Shown here: in pieces, positions 25,835 through 34,676 of the stretch
Position numbering within the stretch: the stretch's first letter is position 1
Layout: each line of letters starts with the position of its first letter
From: Rhizobium sp. BK196
Lineage (GTDB): Bacteria > Pseudomonadota > Alphaproteobacteria > Rhizobiales > Rhizobiaceae
DNA: 64,000 nucleotides
NCBI RefSeq assembly: GCF_014193255.1
Contig: NZ_JACHZB010000001.1
Location: forward strand, 310,001 to 374,000
Direction: 5' to 3'
Made by a program: the position numbers and the translations under genes
Notes under the pieces: generated by a model
Seen by the model: only the letters and a program-made list of their open reading frames with translations
Databases searched by the model: none
What the model was told of the DNA's origin: nothing

Positions 25835-26101
25835 TCAGGTGCGCCGTCTTGCCGGTAGCCGGGTCGCCTGATCTTCGTCGGCTTCACTGAGTTCGCCGCT
25901 ATCGCGCAGTTCCGAGATTCCCAGCTGGACGACTTTGATCAAATCCGCCATCCGTTTGCCGTGGCTGTTCTGGTACTCTTCCAGGGTCGGCGTGCTGAGC
26001 GTGACATAGGTCAGTTCAGAGATGCGATTGTTCTTCACCGCTTTGGCGCCAAGAGCCCAAACCCGGTTGAACAATATTCGGTCTGCTTCTGTAATCGGCA
26101 T
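25835..26101 (-). CDS. Small hypothetical protein
   Basis: 88 residues. The composition is that of a soluble helical protein: DRILFNRVWALGAKAVKNN, then a YVTLSTPTLEEYQNSHGKRMADLIKVVQLGISELRDSG stretch with regular hydrophobic spacing. The C-terminus is basic. The ribosome-binding site is weak. No family is recognised. It lies just downstream of a tiny membrane protein gene on the same strand. Confidence 0.5.
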   Translation of the reverse strand: MPITEADRILFNRVWALGAKAVKNNRISELTYVTLSTPTLEEYQNSHGKRMADLIKVVQLGISELRDSGELSEADEDQATRLPARRRT

Positions 26102-26149
26102 GTCGATTCGCTAGCTGGTCGAGCCCGATATCGGACGGGAGGAGATTCG

Positions 26150-26311
26150 CTATTTGCTGCCGGTTTCCGGCTGCTGTATCTGGACGAACACCCTGGCCTG
26201 CGGATGAGTTCCCGGGTTGGATATCAGAAGCATGACTATCCCGGCCATCGCCAGCAGAATGGCGATGACGGGCATGGTGAAACTGCCGGTTTTCGGCTCC
26301 TGGTAGATCAT
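26150..26311 (-). CDS. Tiny single-pass membrane protein
   Basis: A 53-residue frame with a good GGAGTGAAGG sequence before the ATG at 26311. It has a polar N-terminus (MIYQEPKTGSFT), one membrane helix (MPVIAILLAMAGIVMLLI) and a polar tail ending QQPETGSK. The layout is typical of small bacterial membrane proteins. Function unknown. It ends about 50 bases before the gene at 26101, so the two may be cotranscribed. Confidence 0.5.
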   Translation of the reverse strand: MIYQEPKTGSFTMPVIAILLAMAGIVMLLISNPGTHPQARVFVQIQQPETGSK

Positions 26312-26329
26312 CCTTCACTCCATCAGAAA

Positions 26330-26351
26330 CCGGCGGCGCGAACGCCGCCGG
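26330..26351 (-). terminator. Terminator-like hairpin after DUF1236 gene
   Basis: CCGGCGGCG-CGAA-CGCCGCCGG forms a perfect 9-bp stem about 10 bases after the stop at 26362. On the minus strand TTTCTG follows; the short U-run makes it a modest terminator. Confidence 0.6.
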
Positions 26352-26361
26352 AGCCGGCCGG

Positions 26362-27249
26362 TCAGGCCGTGATAATGTAGACGATCGTGTATTCGGTCGG
26401 ATCCACGATCACGATCCGGCCATCGGCCAGAATGAAGAACCGATAGGATTCATACTGCGGCACGATCTTGACGATGCGCGGCGGAAGCGGCTCCAGCCGT
26501 ATCTTCTTCGGAATTCTGGTGCCGACCGACACCGTGAAGTCGGTCTCGCGGACCGGCTCGACATGCACTTCCTTGACGACCTGACGGATCTCCGTCTGCT
26601 GTTCGACGGAAATATTGACGTTCGTCTTGTTTACGGTGGTGTTGTTGTTTTCAGTGTTGCTGTTGACGGTCGTGTCGTTGGTCTCGGCATTCGTCTTGCT
26701 GTTGGTCTGCGTATTGGTCGAGCTGCCTGATGTAGTGGCGTCCGTGCCCGACTTCTGGGTATCGGTCGTGGACTTTTGTGCGGCCGTGCCGGATTTCTGA
26801 GTGTCCGTGCCGGACTTCTGCGTGTCGGACGAGGCAGCGCCGCTGTCCTGGGTGCCGGATTTCTGGGTTTCCGTGGTCGTCGGCTTGGCCTTGGCGCCAT
26901 CCGAAGTCCCCGCCGAAGTACCCGATTGCGTGGAACCGCCGTTTGCCGACCCCGACTTCATCTGCGTCTGGCTCGTGCCGTCCTTCGTGCCGGAGGTCGA
27001 CCCGTCGGAACCCTGTGCCGGTTGCTGCGCCTCCTGGCCGCCTGTTGCAGCGCCGGAACCGGAAGAGTCGCCGCTCGTGGCGTCGCCGGCGCCGGGTTGC
27101 TGCTGCGTCTGGCCACCGGACTGCTCGGTCTGGGCAGCACCTTTCTTCTTGATGATTGGCGCTTCCTGCGCCGAGGCGGATAGAAGCGTAATGGGCGAAA
27201 CGCCGATCGACAGGGCCGTCACCAGGACGGCTAGGGTCTTACTTTTCAT
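26362..27249 (-). CDS. Secreted DUF1236 protein with long low-complexity region
   Basis: 295 residues from MKSKTLAVLV. A signal peptide ends near SASAQE. Residues 30-200 are Ser/Thr/Gln/Gly-rich with a repeated TQKSGT-type unit and a following Asn/Thr-rich stretch, probably an extended flexible spacer. The C-terminal 85 residues are the DUF1236 domain (TEIRQVVKEVHVEPV ... VSVGTRIPKKIRLEPLPP ... FILADGRIVIVDP). DUF1236 is confined mainly to Rhizobiales envelope proteins and has no defined activity. The DNA repeats here are coding and are not a CRISPR array. A second DUF1236 gene lies directly upstream. Confidence 0.8.
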   Translation of the reverse strand: MKSKTLAVLVTALSIGVSPITLLSASAQEAPIIKKKGAAQTEQSGGQTQQQPGAGDATSGDSSGSGAATGGQEAQQPAQGSDGSTSGTKDGTSQTQMKSGSANGGSTQSGTSAGTSDGAKAKPTTTETQKSGTQDSGAASSDTQKSGTDTQKSGTAAQKSTTDTQKSGTDATTSGSSTNTQTNSKTNAETNDTTVNSNTENNNTTVNKTNVNISVEQQTEIRQVVKEVHVEPVRETDFTVSVGTRIPKKIRLEPLPPRIVKIVPQYESYRFFILADGRIVIVDPTEYTIVYIITA

Positions 27250-27356
27250 GATAGACTCGCTTTTTTGAGGCCGCACGACGCCATCGCTGCAGACGTGCGG
27301 CGAACTTCAATTTCTCTTGAGGGCGGGCGGACGCGGCTTGGCGCGTCCTGGTCCGG

Positions 27357-27755
27357 TCAGTTGATGACCTGGATCACCTTGCGTGACGACGGTTCGACGA
27401 TGACGCGCTCGTCGTTCACGATTGCATAGGAATATTTCGGATTTTCGGGGACCGGCGTCACGACGACGGTTTCAGGAAGCGGCTGACCGACGACCACCTT
27501 TTCCTTGACCACGACGCGGGTCGAAGGCGCCGGCGCTTCACGGACATAGGTGACGACCTTTTGCGGCGGCGGATCGATCGCCGTGCCGACCACGGCACCG
27601 GCAACGCCACCGACGGCAGCACCAACCGGCCCGCCGACGATCGCGCCGGTGACCGCGCCGCCTGCAGCGCCGTTGACAGTGGAAGACTGGGCGAAGGCAA
27701 CGCCCGACATCAGTGCCGCCGCTGTGGCAGCGCCTGCGATGAGCTTGACAAACAT
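27357..27755 (-). CDS. Secreted DUF1236 protein with glycine-zipper segment
   Basis: 132 residues. The ATG at 27755 has a perfect AAAGGAGG ribosome-binding site; an upstream in-frame ATG at 27800 is rejected. The signal peptide (MFVKLIAGAATAAALMSGVAFA) is followed by a glycine zipper of small residues (GAAGGAVTGAIVGGPVGAAVGGVAGAVVG, read in parts) able to pack in a membrane. A DUF1236-type end (YSYAIVNDERVIVEPSSRKVIQVI) closes the protein. It is probably exported; outer-membrane or periplasmic location is not certain. Confidence 0.8.
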   Translation of the reverse strand: MFVKLIAGAATAAALMSGVAFAQSSTVNGAAGGAVTGAIVGGPVGAAVGGVAGAVVGTAIDPPPQKVVTYVREAPAPSTRVVVKEKVVVGQPLPETVVVTPVPENPKYSYAIVNDERVIVEPSSRKVIQVIN

Positions 27756-27932
27756 ATGGATCCTCCTTTCGTTCGACGCGGCCTTCCTGGCCGCTGCCAA
27801 ACCAACGACGGGAGTCCTTGGCTGTTCCCGGCATGCGACCTCAGTCCGGGGTGATACGGACCTTGGTCTGAGGTAGGAGATTTCCGGTGAGGTATCGGCT
27901 GCGTTGGCGCGCGATGCCGAGCGATATCGCGA

Positions 27933-28466
27933 TCAATCGCAGACTATGCCGTATTTAACGCGATACTCTTCCAACTGCTCTTTCGGACCGGCCAACAGCA
28001 ACGGGCAAACAGTATAATTTCCCTTCACCTGGCCATTCTCGACATAGAGCCAGTCGAAAATATCGGACTTCGTAAACTCGACGCGATCACCCGACTTGAT
28101 ATTGTGGATGTATTCCGGCGTATCGCCAAGAAGAGCGGTAAAATGATCGCCTGATCGCTGGATTTGAGAAACCCACATGAATTCCACCCCCTGCGCCATC
28201 TGATCCGTCGTCAGTGCCACACCCTTAGCCTTGTCTGTGAAACCCAGCTTGACGTTGTAATTTTCGGTTCCCGGCGGCGGATTGCTCAATTTCTCAAGGA
28301 AGGCGTCCAGGCCCTTTTCGGACTTCTCGTGAGCTTTGGCCATGGCCGGATCGCCACGTTTGATTATTTGAACGTTTGGATTGTCCTCGGCCAAAGCGAA
28401 TTCGGTGGGGATGGCTTGTATGGACAGGCCAAACACCAGCGAAACTAGGAGAATGCTGCGCAACAT
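27933..28466 (-). CDS. Secreted DUF2314 domain protein
   Basis: 177 residues from MLRSILL at 28466; the longer frame to 28673 would overlap the cyclase gene and has no homologous leader. The signal peptide spans about residues 1-25. The mature part matches DUF2314: DPAMAKAHEKSEKGLDAFLEKL, then VKLGFTDKAKGV and VEFMWVSQI, a GDRVEFTKSDIFDWLYVENGQVKGNYT ending. DUF2314 is a small beta-rich fold of unknown role, usually cytoplasmic, so export here is worth noting. Confidence 0.75.
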   Translation of the reverse strand: MLRSILLVSLVFGLSIQAIPTEFALAEDNPNVQIIKRGDPAMAKAHEKSEKGLDAFLEKLSNPPPGTENYNVKLGFTDKAKGVALTTDQMAQGVEFMWVSQIQRSGDHFTALLGDTPEYIHNIKSGDRVEFTKSDIFDWLYVENGQVKGNYTVCPLLLAGPKEQLEEYRVKYGIVCD

Positions 28467-28659
28467 CCGATAAACCCACAATTGTTGTCCCGTTCGACAG
28501 CAACATAAGGGTCTGAGATTGCTTTCCAATATTCGATCTCGAATATGAAGATCATAAGGCCGCGTCTTCGCATGCACGGCTTCGATCCGGCGGGATGGCT
28601 CGCCGAGTGCCCCTGCAACGAAGCCTGCCTCCACCTTACTGACGCCCCTGCACCACCCC

Positions 28660-30066
28660 TCACGACAGCGCAAATATCCTCACCTCGCGCCCGATGCCAT
28701 GAAGCTCCTCCATGCGCGACACCGAGCTGACGCCGCCGTCGCGCAGGATCTCCGAAACCTGCTCGTTATCGACCACGGCTTCCGTCGTCAAAATCACATG
28801 CGGTTCGGCGAGCTCCTGCACGCGCGAGGCGATGTTGACGGTCTGGCCGAAATAGTCCTGCCGGTCGTTCATGTTGACCGCAAGGCATGGCCCCTCGTGG
28901 ATGCCGATCTTCAGGAGGAGATCCTCGCTGCCGCGCTCGGCGTTCAGCTGCAGCATCGCTTCGCGCATTCTCAGCGCCGCCGCCACCGCCCTGTCCGGGC
29001 TCGGGAATGTCGCCATGACGGCGTCGCCGATGGTCTTGACCACCGCACCCGCCTCGGTGGCGACGATCTCGTGCAGGACGCGGAAATGCGTGCGCACGAG
29101 ATCGAAAGCAGCGAGATCGCCGACGCGCTCGTAAAGAGCGGTCGATCCGCGCAAGTCGGTGAAGAGGAAGGTCAGGCTGGTGATCTTCAGGCGCTGATCG
29201 ACATCGAGCGTGTCGGTCCGGTAGATATCCCGAAAACTCTGGTTCGTCAGCAGCCGCTTGGCCGTCAGGAAAGGTCGCCTGTGGCCGAGAATATCGTGCA
29301 GTTCGTCTCCGGCAATGCAGACATTCGGCAGCACCCGCCGATCGGTATGGTTTTCCAGCGTCAGCCGCAGCGGGCCTGGGCGCAGCGTCAGCGTTTCGTT
29401 CGGCGCATGCCCCTGGCTGATGACCATCGAGAGGTTCTGGCGTTCATCCGTCGGCAAGCCCTGCACGTCGATGAACTGCGCCGAATGCGTCACCGCATCG
29501 AAGATGATGACGAACTGCGGCGGCAGCTGCAGCGAGACAAGAGCTCTCTCGCCCGGCTCCAGCTCGACCTCCTCCAGAAGGATGTGCGCGAACCTTTCTT
29601 CCAGATTGTCAGGCAGGTCGACGCCGGTGCTGAAAAAGACCTGGCGGTAATATTCGAGCGAAGGCAACCGGTCGGGGTCGTGGGCGGCGATCCTGCGCAC
29701 CCGCGGGCTGACCGTGAACGTGACCTCGACCATCTCGTCGAGGGTCGGCTCGTAGCCGGCCGCGCACAGCGCACAATGATAGGCCTCCCGGTCGACGGTC
29801 TTCAGGGTGGCACCACTGTCGAGCACGCCGCCGCATCCGGGGCAAAGCACGTTCCAGGTCATCTCGAAGGCGCCTATGCGGGCAGCATGGAGAAAGGCCG
29901 CGATCACCTTCTCTTCATCGAGATGATACGCCCCAGCAAAGGCGAGCACATTGATGCGGTTGAGTTCGCGATCGGCGCCGTGCCTGACGACATCCTCGAT
30001 GCGCTCGACCGTTTGCGGGTCGGCCGATTGTTGCAAGGCTGCAAAAAGCACGTCCACTTCGCTCAT
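28660..30066 (-). CDS. Class III adenylate/guanylate cyclase with zinc-ribbon-like N-terminus
   Basis: 468 residues, soluble. The N-terminal DUF5939-type part has a CPGC...CALC quartet (Cys75, 78, 98, 101) that could hold zinc. The cyclase domain covers about residues 295-468. Metal-binding Asp304 (LFTDLRGST) and Asp348 (KTIGDAVM) are both present, Lys344 and Asp404 fit adenine recognition, and Asn411 and Arg415 (QTVNIASR) complete the active site. The product is probably cAMP, though specificity needs testing. Rhizobia carry many such cyclases, each with its own sensory domain; the N-terminal part may sense redox, metal or a partner. Confidence 0.85.
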   Translation of the reverse strand: MSEVDVLFAALQQSADPQTVERIEDVVRHGADRELNRINVLAFAGAYHLDEEKVIAAFLHAARIGAFEMTWNVLCPGCGGVLDSGATLKTVDREAYHCALCAAGYEPTLDEMVEVTFTVSPRVRRIAAHDPDRLPSLEYYRQVFFSTGVDLPDNLEERFAHILLEEVELEPGERALVSLQLPPQFVIIFDAVTHSAQFIDVQGLPTDERQNLSMVISQGHAPNETLTLRPGPLRLTLENHTDRRVLPNVCIAGDELHDILGHRRPFLTAKRLLTNQSFRDIYRTDTLDVDQRLKITSLTFLFTDLRGSTALYERVGDLAAFDLVRTHFRVLHEIVATEAGAVVKTIGDAVMATFPSPDRAVAAALRMREAMLQLNAERGSEDLLLKIGIHEGPCLAVNMNDRQDYFGQTVNIASRVQELAEPHVILTTEAVVDNEQVSEILRDGGVSSVSRMEELHGIGREVRIFALS

Positions 30067-30369
30067 CGGATCAGTCTCCGTGCACGCAACGGCTGGTAAG
30101 GCCGCCGGCAGAGAGCGATTATATCACGGAATCTCCTGATAGAAATCGGAATGCCTGGATGCCGTGCAGCGCCGGATCGGTCGCTCTTGCGAGCAAGGCC
30201 CGCGGACCTGCCCGCGTACCGATCGGGGAGTGCGTGCCTGACCGGCAACAGCGCGCCGATTTTTTTCAAGGTGCAGTTGATCTTAGCCACTCGCCGTACA
30301 ATTGATACGGCAATATTCGGGGCCACTTTGCTGGCTGACTTATTGGCTGGACACCCCGGTCAGGGAGGG

Positions 30370-32508
30370 ATGATGCGGAAACTCGAGCTTCCACGGAATG
30401 TAAGCCTTGCAGTCTGGCTGGTCCTTGTTCCGGCCCTCCTGTTCGGCCTCGGTCTATGGCAGCTCGAGCGGGCAGCCGAGACGCTTGACCAGTCGAAGGA
30501 GTTGTCGGAAGGGCTTACGACGACACTCGCTCAGGTCAAAAAAATTGCCGAAACCGAACCGGGAGCCATGCTGACGTTTCAGGGAGACGCGGGAGCGAAA
30601 TCGCTCTCCGCAATGGTCGCCGTACCGCAAGTCGCTGCGGCGCTGGAGCGAGCCGAAGAGGATCTCGAGATTTCGTCGATCCGCCGGCCGCTTCCCTGGG
30701 GCACAATCGGCGGTGCGATCCTGGCATTCGCAAGCGGCATCCTCGGGCTTGCCACGGCAACCGTCAGCGGCTTGAGGGCGCGGCGATCTCAGGAGCAGCT
30801 GGTCAGGAGTTTCGGACGCCTGCGCATCATACTGCCTTTCATCCTTGCGGCGCTCGTCATCGGATTTTGCATCGGCATCGTCTGTGCAGCCGTGTTCGAG
30901 GCGATCAGCATGGGCCTCTGGGCGGATTTCTCATCCGGCAGCGCCAAGCTTTTCGCCCTCGCCCTGATGCTCGCCGGTCTTGCCCTCTACAGCGCCTTCC
31001 TTGGATTGCGCGGTCTCAAGGATGTCTTTGCGCTTTTCGCGCCGCAGCCGATGGATATTTTCGGGCGCAGGGTGCAGGAGGCCGATGCGCCCGGTCTTTT
31101 CCGCTTCGTTCGCGATCTCGCCGACCGGCAGCAGGCCGTGCGGCCGGACACTGTTGTCGTCGGCCTCACCCAGGGGTTCTTCGTCACCGAAAGCGAGCTG
31201 CGGCTTTGGCCGGAAAACGAAGTCGTCGCCGGGCGAACGCTCTACCTGCCGGCCCCCTATCTCGACCTGCTCGACGAGCCGGAAGTGGCTGCGGTCATCG
31301 GCCACGAACTGGCGCATTTTTCCGGCAAGGACACGCTCTACAGCCAAAGGTTCACGCCGATCTATGCCGGCCTCTGGCGATCGCTAACGGCTCTGCAGCG
31401 CGGCGACGGCGGCAGCTTCGTCCTCTATCCCGCAGCCCTGCTGGGCTTTCATGCCCTTGAGCAGTTCGACCACGCGGTAAACCATTGGAGCCGCATCCGC
31501 GAGTTCGATGCCGACCGGAGCGGCGCGCGCTCCAGCTCCGTCGTCGGCGCGGCCTCTGCCCTCATTCGGACCGGGCTGATCGCCCCTGCCCTCAATCACG
31601 TCTTTGGCCTTGCTGCAGAACGGACGCTTGCCGCTGACAATTCCGAGCCCGCGTCCGACCTGGTGGCCGAAACCTCCGATCTCGTTCGCGCCAACGGCTG
31701 GTCCGATCCGGTTTCCCTGCTCGAAGACCGGCAGCCGCATCCGACCGATACCCACCCGCCGACCATCCAGCGCATTCAGGCAATGGGGCTGACGGCCGAC
31801 GAGAGATTGCTCGGCATCGCCACCCGCGCTCCGAAACCAGCCGGTCTCACCTTCGCCTTCGAGCTTTTCTCGGATTGGAAGGCGCTCTGCAGGCAGCTGA
31901 GCGGCGATTACCTGAACCACCTGCGCGACCTGCGCTCGGCTCGCAGGCAGACGCTCGAAGCGCTTGCCGCAGCCGCGCCGGGCGAAACCGTTGTCTACGA
32001 CAACGTCAAGCCGATGATCTGGACGATGGCGATCGTTGCGGCGATCTTCGCAGGATTCGGGCTGATGGTTACGGTCTTTGCGGCGGAGATCGGCTTCGCG
32101 CACGATTATTTCGCCAGGGCATTGGTATCCGGTATTGCCGCAGCCGGCGTCGTCATGTGCGGCCTTTACGCGCTCTATCTTCACAGATCGGCGGCGCAGC
32201 CCCTCATGATCCTGACGCCGGCGGAGCTGCGGGCCTGGATGCTCGACCGGCCGGTCGCCTGGACTGATATCGACGCCCATAAGGTCTTTGCCTCCAACCG
32301 GTTTGCGCTGCGGCTTTTGCTGGCGCCGTCCGCCTCGCTTCCCGCAAAGAAGTGGCGCGCGCTTCACAGCAAGATCGACCGCAAACAACGCATCGTCACG
32401 ATCGGCGCAATGGGCATCCGCGGCATGAAGGCGGCCGAATTCAGCGCGCTCGTCGAGCGTTACCACAACGCGGCCCACGCGCTGAAGGAGCTTTCCAGGT
32501 TGTCCTGA
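30370..32508 (+). CDS. Membrane-bound M48 family metallopeptidase
   Basis: 712 residues from the ATG at 30370, directly preceded by GGGAGGG; a longer frame to 30151 lacks homology. Membrane helices lie near residues 10-30, 105-135, 150-180 and 190-220. The zinc motif HELAH (His312, Glu313, His316) and downstream Glu378 in REFDADRSG complete the catalytic centre. Two more membrane segments follow near 555 and 590. M48 enzymes such as HtpX degrade or trim membrane proteins; the long insert and large C-terminal part set this one apart. The substrate is unknown. It is transcribed away from the cyclase gene. Confidence 0.85.
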   Translation: MMRKLELPRNVSLAVWLVLVPALLFGLGLWQLERAAETLDQSKELSEGLTTTLAQVKKIAETEPGAMLTFQGDAGAKSLSAMVAVPQVAAALERAEEDLEISSIRRPLPWGTIGGAILAFASGILGLATATVSGLRARRSQEQLVRSFGRLRIILPFILAALVIGFCIGIVCAAVFEAISMGLWADFSSGSAKLFALALMLAGLALYSAFLGLRGLKDVFALFAPQPMDIFGRRVQEADAPGLFRFVRDLADRQQAVRPDTVVVGLTQGFFVTESELRLWPENEVVAGRTLYLPAPYLDLLDEPEVAAVIGHELAHFSGKDTLYSQRFTPIYAGLWRSLTALQRGDGGSFVLYPAALLGFHALEQFDHAVNHWSRIREFDADRSGARSSSVVGAASALIRTGLIAPALNHVFGLAAERTLAADNSEPASDLVAETSDLVRANGWSDPVSLLEDRQPHPTDTHPPTIQRIQAMGLTADERLLGIATRAPKPAGLTFAFELFSDWKALCRQLSGDYLNHLRDLRSARRQTLEALAAAAPGETVVYDNVKPMIWTMAIVAAIFAGFGLMVTVFAAEIGFAHDYFARALVSGIAAAGVVMCGLYALYLHRSAAQPLMILTPAELRAWMLDRPVAWTDIDAHKVFASNRFALRLLLAPSASLPAKKWRALHSKIDRKQRIVTIGAMGIRGMKAAEFSALVERYHNAAHALKELSRLS

Positions 32509-32557
32509 GAGGCGCGTCTGAGGCAAATGAGACGATCAGAGGGTCTTTACCGAAGCT

Positions 32558-33775
32558 CTATGCAGTTCGGCTCATCGGTATGTCTGATATGTCATCGGCA
32601 TCAGGCAGATTGACGAGTTCGCTCAGTTGCAGTGCAGGTGAGCGAAGGATGTGAATGTCGCTATCGGTGTAGCCGAAAAGATCGCTTTCCGTCGCGATCA
32701 GTACGCCGACCGCGTCGCCTTTACTGCGCACTGTCTTTTTAAGGGCGGAAGCGGCCTCCGCCACGCTTTCCCCCTGGCGTTGGACCCTTACGAAGGCTGC
32801 TTTTCCACCAAGCCCGTCTTTCAAGAGACCGTCCGCACCCGTATTGCGCTGAATGCGGGTCACCGCTAGCCCTGCAAGATGTGCTTCAACCCATGGGTCA
32901 TTGTTCAGGTAGGCCTCAACGCCTTTCCTGAGGAGGGCGGAATCTGTTCTTACCGGTGCTTCCAGCCGCGCCTTGGCCAATGTCGTGGCGTCATTTGATA
33001 CATCGATGCCAAGGAATCTTCGATTCAGGAGCTTTGCCGCGACCAAGGTTGTCCCGCTCCCGCAGAAAGGATCCAGCACAAGATCGCCCTCATCGGAGGC
33101 TAACGCCACGATGCGTTCCAGGAGCAGAAGAGGCTTTTGGGTGGGATAGCCGGTTCGCTCCCTTGCTTTAGGGTTGAGGAAGGGGATATTCCAGACATCT
33201 CCCAGCGGAACGCCTTTTTTGTTGCCGTCAAAAACGATCGAACCATCTTCGCCGGTTGCATAGACCGACTTGCCGCGTTCGTCCCGTGTTCTCTTTTGCA
33301 GGATCTGGTCGACATTCGTCGTCGCGCTGTAATCCACGAACGCCGGATTCCACTTAAAATCAGGGCCGTTGCCATAGAAGAGGATGTTCTGGTGTTGCTG
33401 GAGCAGCCCTCTTTTTGCATTGGACCAGCGCTTGTAGGCCCATATGATTTCGGACTGAAAGTTCTCCGAGCCGAAAACCAGGTCGAGAGCCTGTCGTGCA
33501 ATATGGGTGCTGTTGTGATCGCAATGGAAGAATATCGATGCATCAGCTTTCATCGATCGCCTGCAAAGCAACAGCCGCTCGACCAGGAACTCGAAATACT
33601 CCGACGAATGTTGCCAGATGTCGTCGAAGGAATAACGTTTTGAGCCGTCGCGAGACGAACTGCTATGTTTTCGTCCGGTGAAGAAAGGCGGATCCAGGTA
33701 AACCAGATTCACGGAGTTCGCCGAAATGGTTCGGAGAACCTCGAGGCAATCCCCGTCAAGAACCTCATTTTCCAC
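32558..33775 (-). CDS. Type II DNA methyltransferase (beta-class order), partner of ApaLI-like endonuclease
   Basis: 405 residues. Motif IV DPPF (Asp28) comes before motif I DPFCGSGTT (about residue 250), the beta-class permutation; both N6-adenine and N4-cytosine enzymes use this order. Motif X-like TGYPTQKP precedes motif I. The C-terminal 130 residues have no clear domain. The gene starts 11 bases inside the endonuclease gene, so the two are co-translated with the endonuclease first. It is more AT-rich than its surroundings, consistent with horizontal acquisition. The methylated sequence is probably that of the partner enzyme. Confidence 0.88.
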   Translation of the reverse strand: MENEVLDGDCLEVLRTISANSVNLVYLDPPFFTGRKHSSSSRDGSKRYSFDDIWQHSSEYFEFLVERLLLCRRSMKADASIFFHCDHNSTHIARQALDLVFGSENFQSEIIWAYKRWSNAKRGLLQQHQNILFYGNGPDFKWNPAFVDYSATTNVDQILQKRTRDERGKSVYATGEDGSIVFDGNKKGVPLGDVWNIPFLNPKARERTGYPTQKPLLLLERIVALASDEGDLVLDPFCGSGTTLVAAKLLNRRFLGIDVSNDATTLAKARLEAPVRTDSALLRKGVEAYLNNDPWVEAHLAGLAVTRIQRNTGADGLLKDGLGGKAAFVRVQRQGESVAEAASALKKTVRSKGDAVGVLIATESDLFGYTDSDIHILRSPALQLSELVNLPDADDISDIPMSRTA

Positions 33776-34394
33776 CGGTTTTCTCCTCCGCGATGCGGCT
33801 TATGACCGCTAAGAGATCAACGCCCGTGTACTCTCTGATGAACTTCCAGGCGCTGTCCGCGTAATAGTACTCGCCCTTAAGGCTTATATAGAGATCTTCA
33901 AGGACCTGCTGGATTTTTCGAGCCTGGGCACGATTGGGATAATAGAACATCACTCGAACCGGCTTGTAACCGGCGGCGTGGATGACCTTGAGCCGCGTGT
34001 GCTCCTTGGTAATATGGTCACCATCTGTGGTTGCATCACGCCACTTGATTTCGATCGCATCCTTCAGAGGCGTCAGGGAATCGATTTCAAAGGTTTTAGG
34101 CCGCTGGCCAAGAGTGTTGTCGATGCGTTTGGAACCAGCTTGAGGGAAACGATACTGGACGCAGAGTTTTGCGGCAGCTTCAAGAAATGACCCCGCATAC
34201 TTGTAAAGAAATCGGCCCTTGTTCTGATAGACATCGATATCATGGCCTTCAGCGGCCGTAATTCCGAGGACTTGGTAAAGGATATGATGGGATCGATCGT
34301 CGTCATCCATCTCCAGGACGCGATCTTCGATTTGCGACTTGAGCCGCCTCTCAAAATCGTCGGACAGCGCCCGAATCTCTTTATATAAAATCAT
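33765..34394 (-). CDS. ApaLI-like type II restriction endonuclease
   Basis: 209 residues from the ATG at 34394 (AAGGGGCG upstream); the longer frame to 34589 is AT-rich filler. The sequence around YQNKGRFLYKYAGSF, RIDNTLGQRPKTFEIDSL and AIEIKWRDATTDGDHITKEH matches what I recall of the ApaLI restriction family. Asp105 with Glu115-Ile-Lys117 fits a PD-(D/E)xK active site. ApaLI itself cuts GTGCAC; that this protein does too is inference from family. No control (C) protein gene is seen. Confidence 0.8.
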   Translation of the reverse strand: MILYKEIRALSDDFERRLKSQIEDRVLEMDDDDRSHHILYQVLGITAAEGHDIDVYQNKGRFLYKYAGSFLEAAAKLCVQYRFPQAGSKRIDNTLGQRPKTFEIDSLTPLKDAIEIKWRDATTDGDHITKEHTRLKVIHAAGYKPVRVMFYYPNRAQARKIQQVLEDLYISLKGEYYYADSAWKFIREYTGVDLLAVISRIAEEKTGGK

Positions 34395-34676
34395 AAACGC
34401 CCCTTTTTCGACAAAGGAGCATACTCCAGACTCGCGGTCCAGATTATTCAGCGCCTCTCCCACATCAATATGGATGCACGCATAGCTAGAGCAATTCCAG
34501 CAAAACCGCTGTGGACTTTTGCGGGCACTCCCTCTGTGGGAAAGCGAAGCCAACGTAACGTGCTGTCCGGTTCGTGAAATTAGCAACAATCAGTTTTGCC
34601 CGTCACAATCCCCGACTAGAAATTTGGCTCGAACCGTGAGACTTGACCACGCCGGACAGGAAAAGAGGATAACCAA
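34395..34676. other. Intergenic stretch with rhizobial-type repeat word
   Basis: The sequence around 34486-34510 reads CTAGAGCAATTCCAGCAAAA, a word I remember as common between genes in Rhizobium; a formal search was not possible. The promoters of the restriction operon and of the gene at 34677 must lie here. Confidence 0.4.

Noticed and set aside
26740..26900. Short regular DNA repeats that could suggest a CRISPR array
   Set aside because: They are in-frame codons for TQKSGT-like units of a secreted protein, with no unique spacers of constant length.
30355..30372. A 17-base match (CCCCGGTCAGGGAGGGA) to composite element copy A
   Set aside because: No hairpin or dyad accompanies it, and it doubles as the ribosome-binding site of the M48 gene, so chance is more likely.
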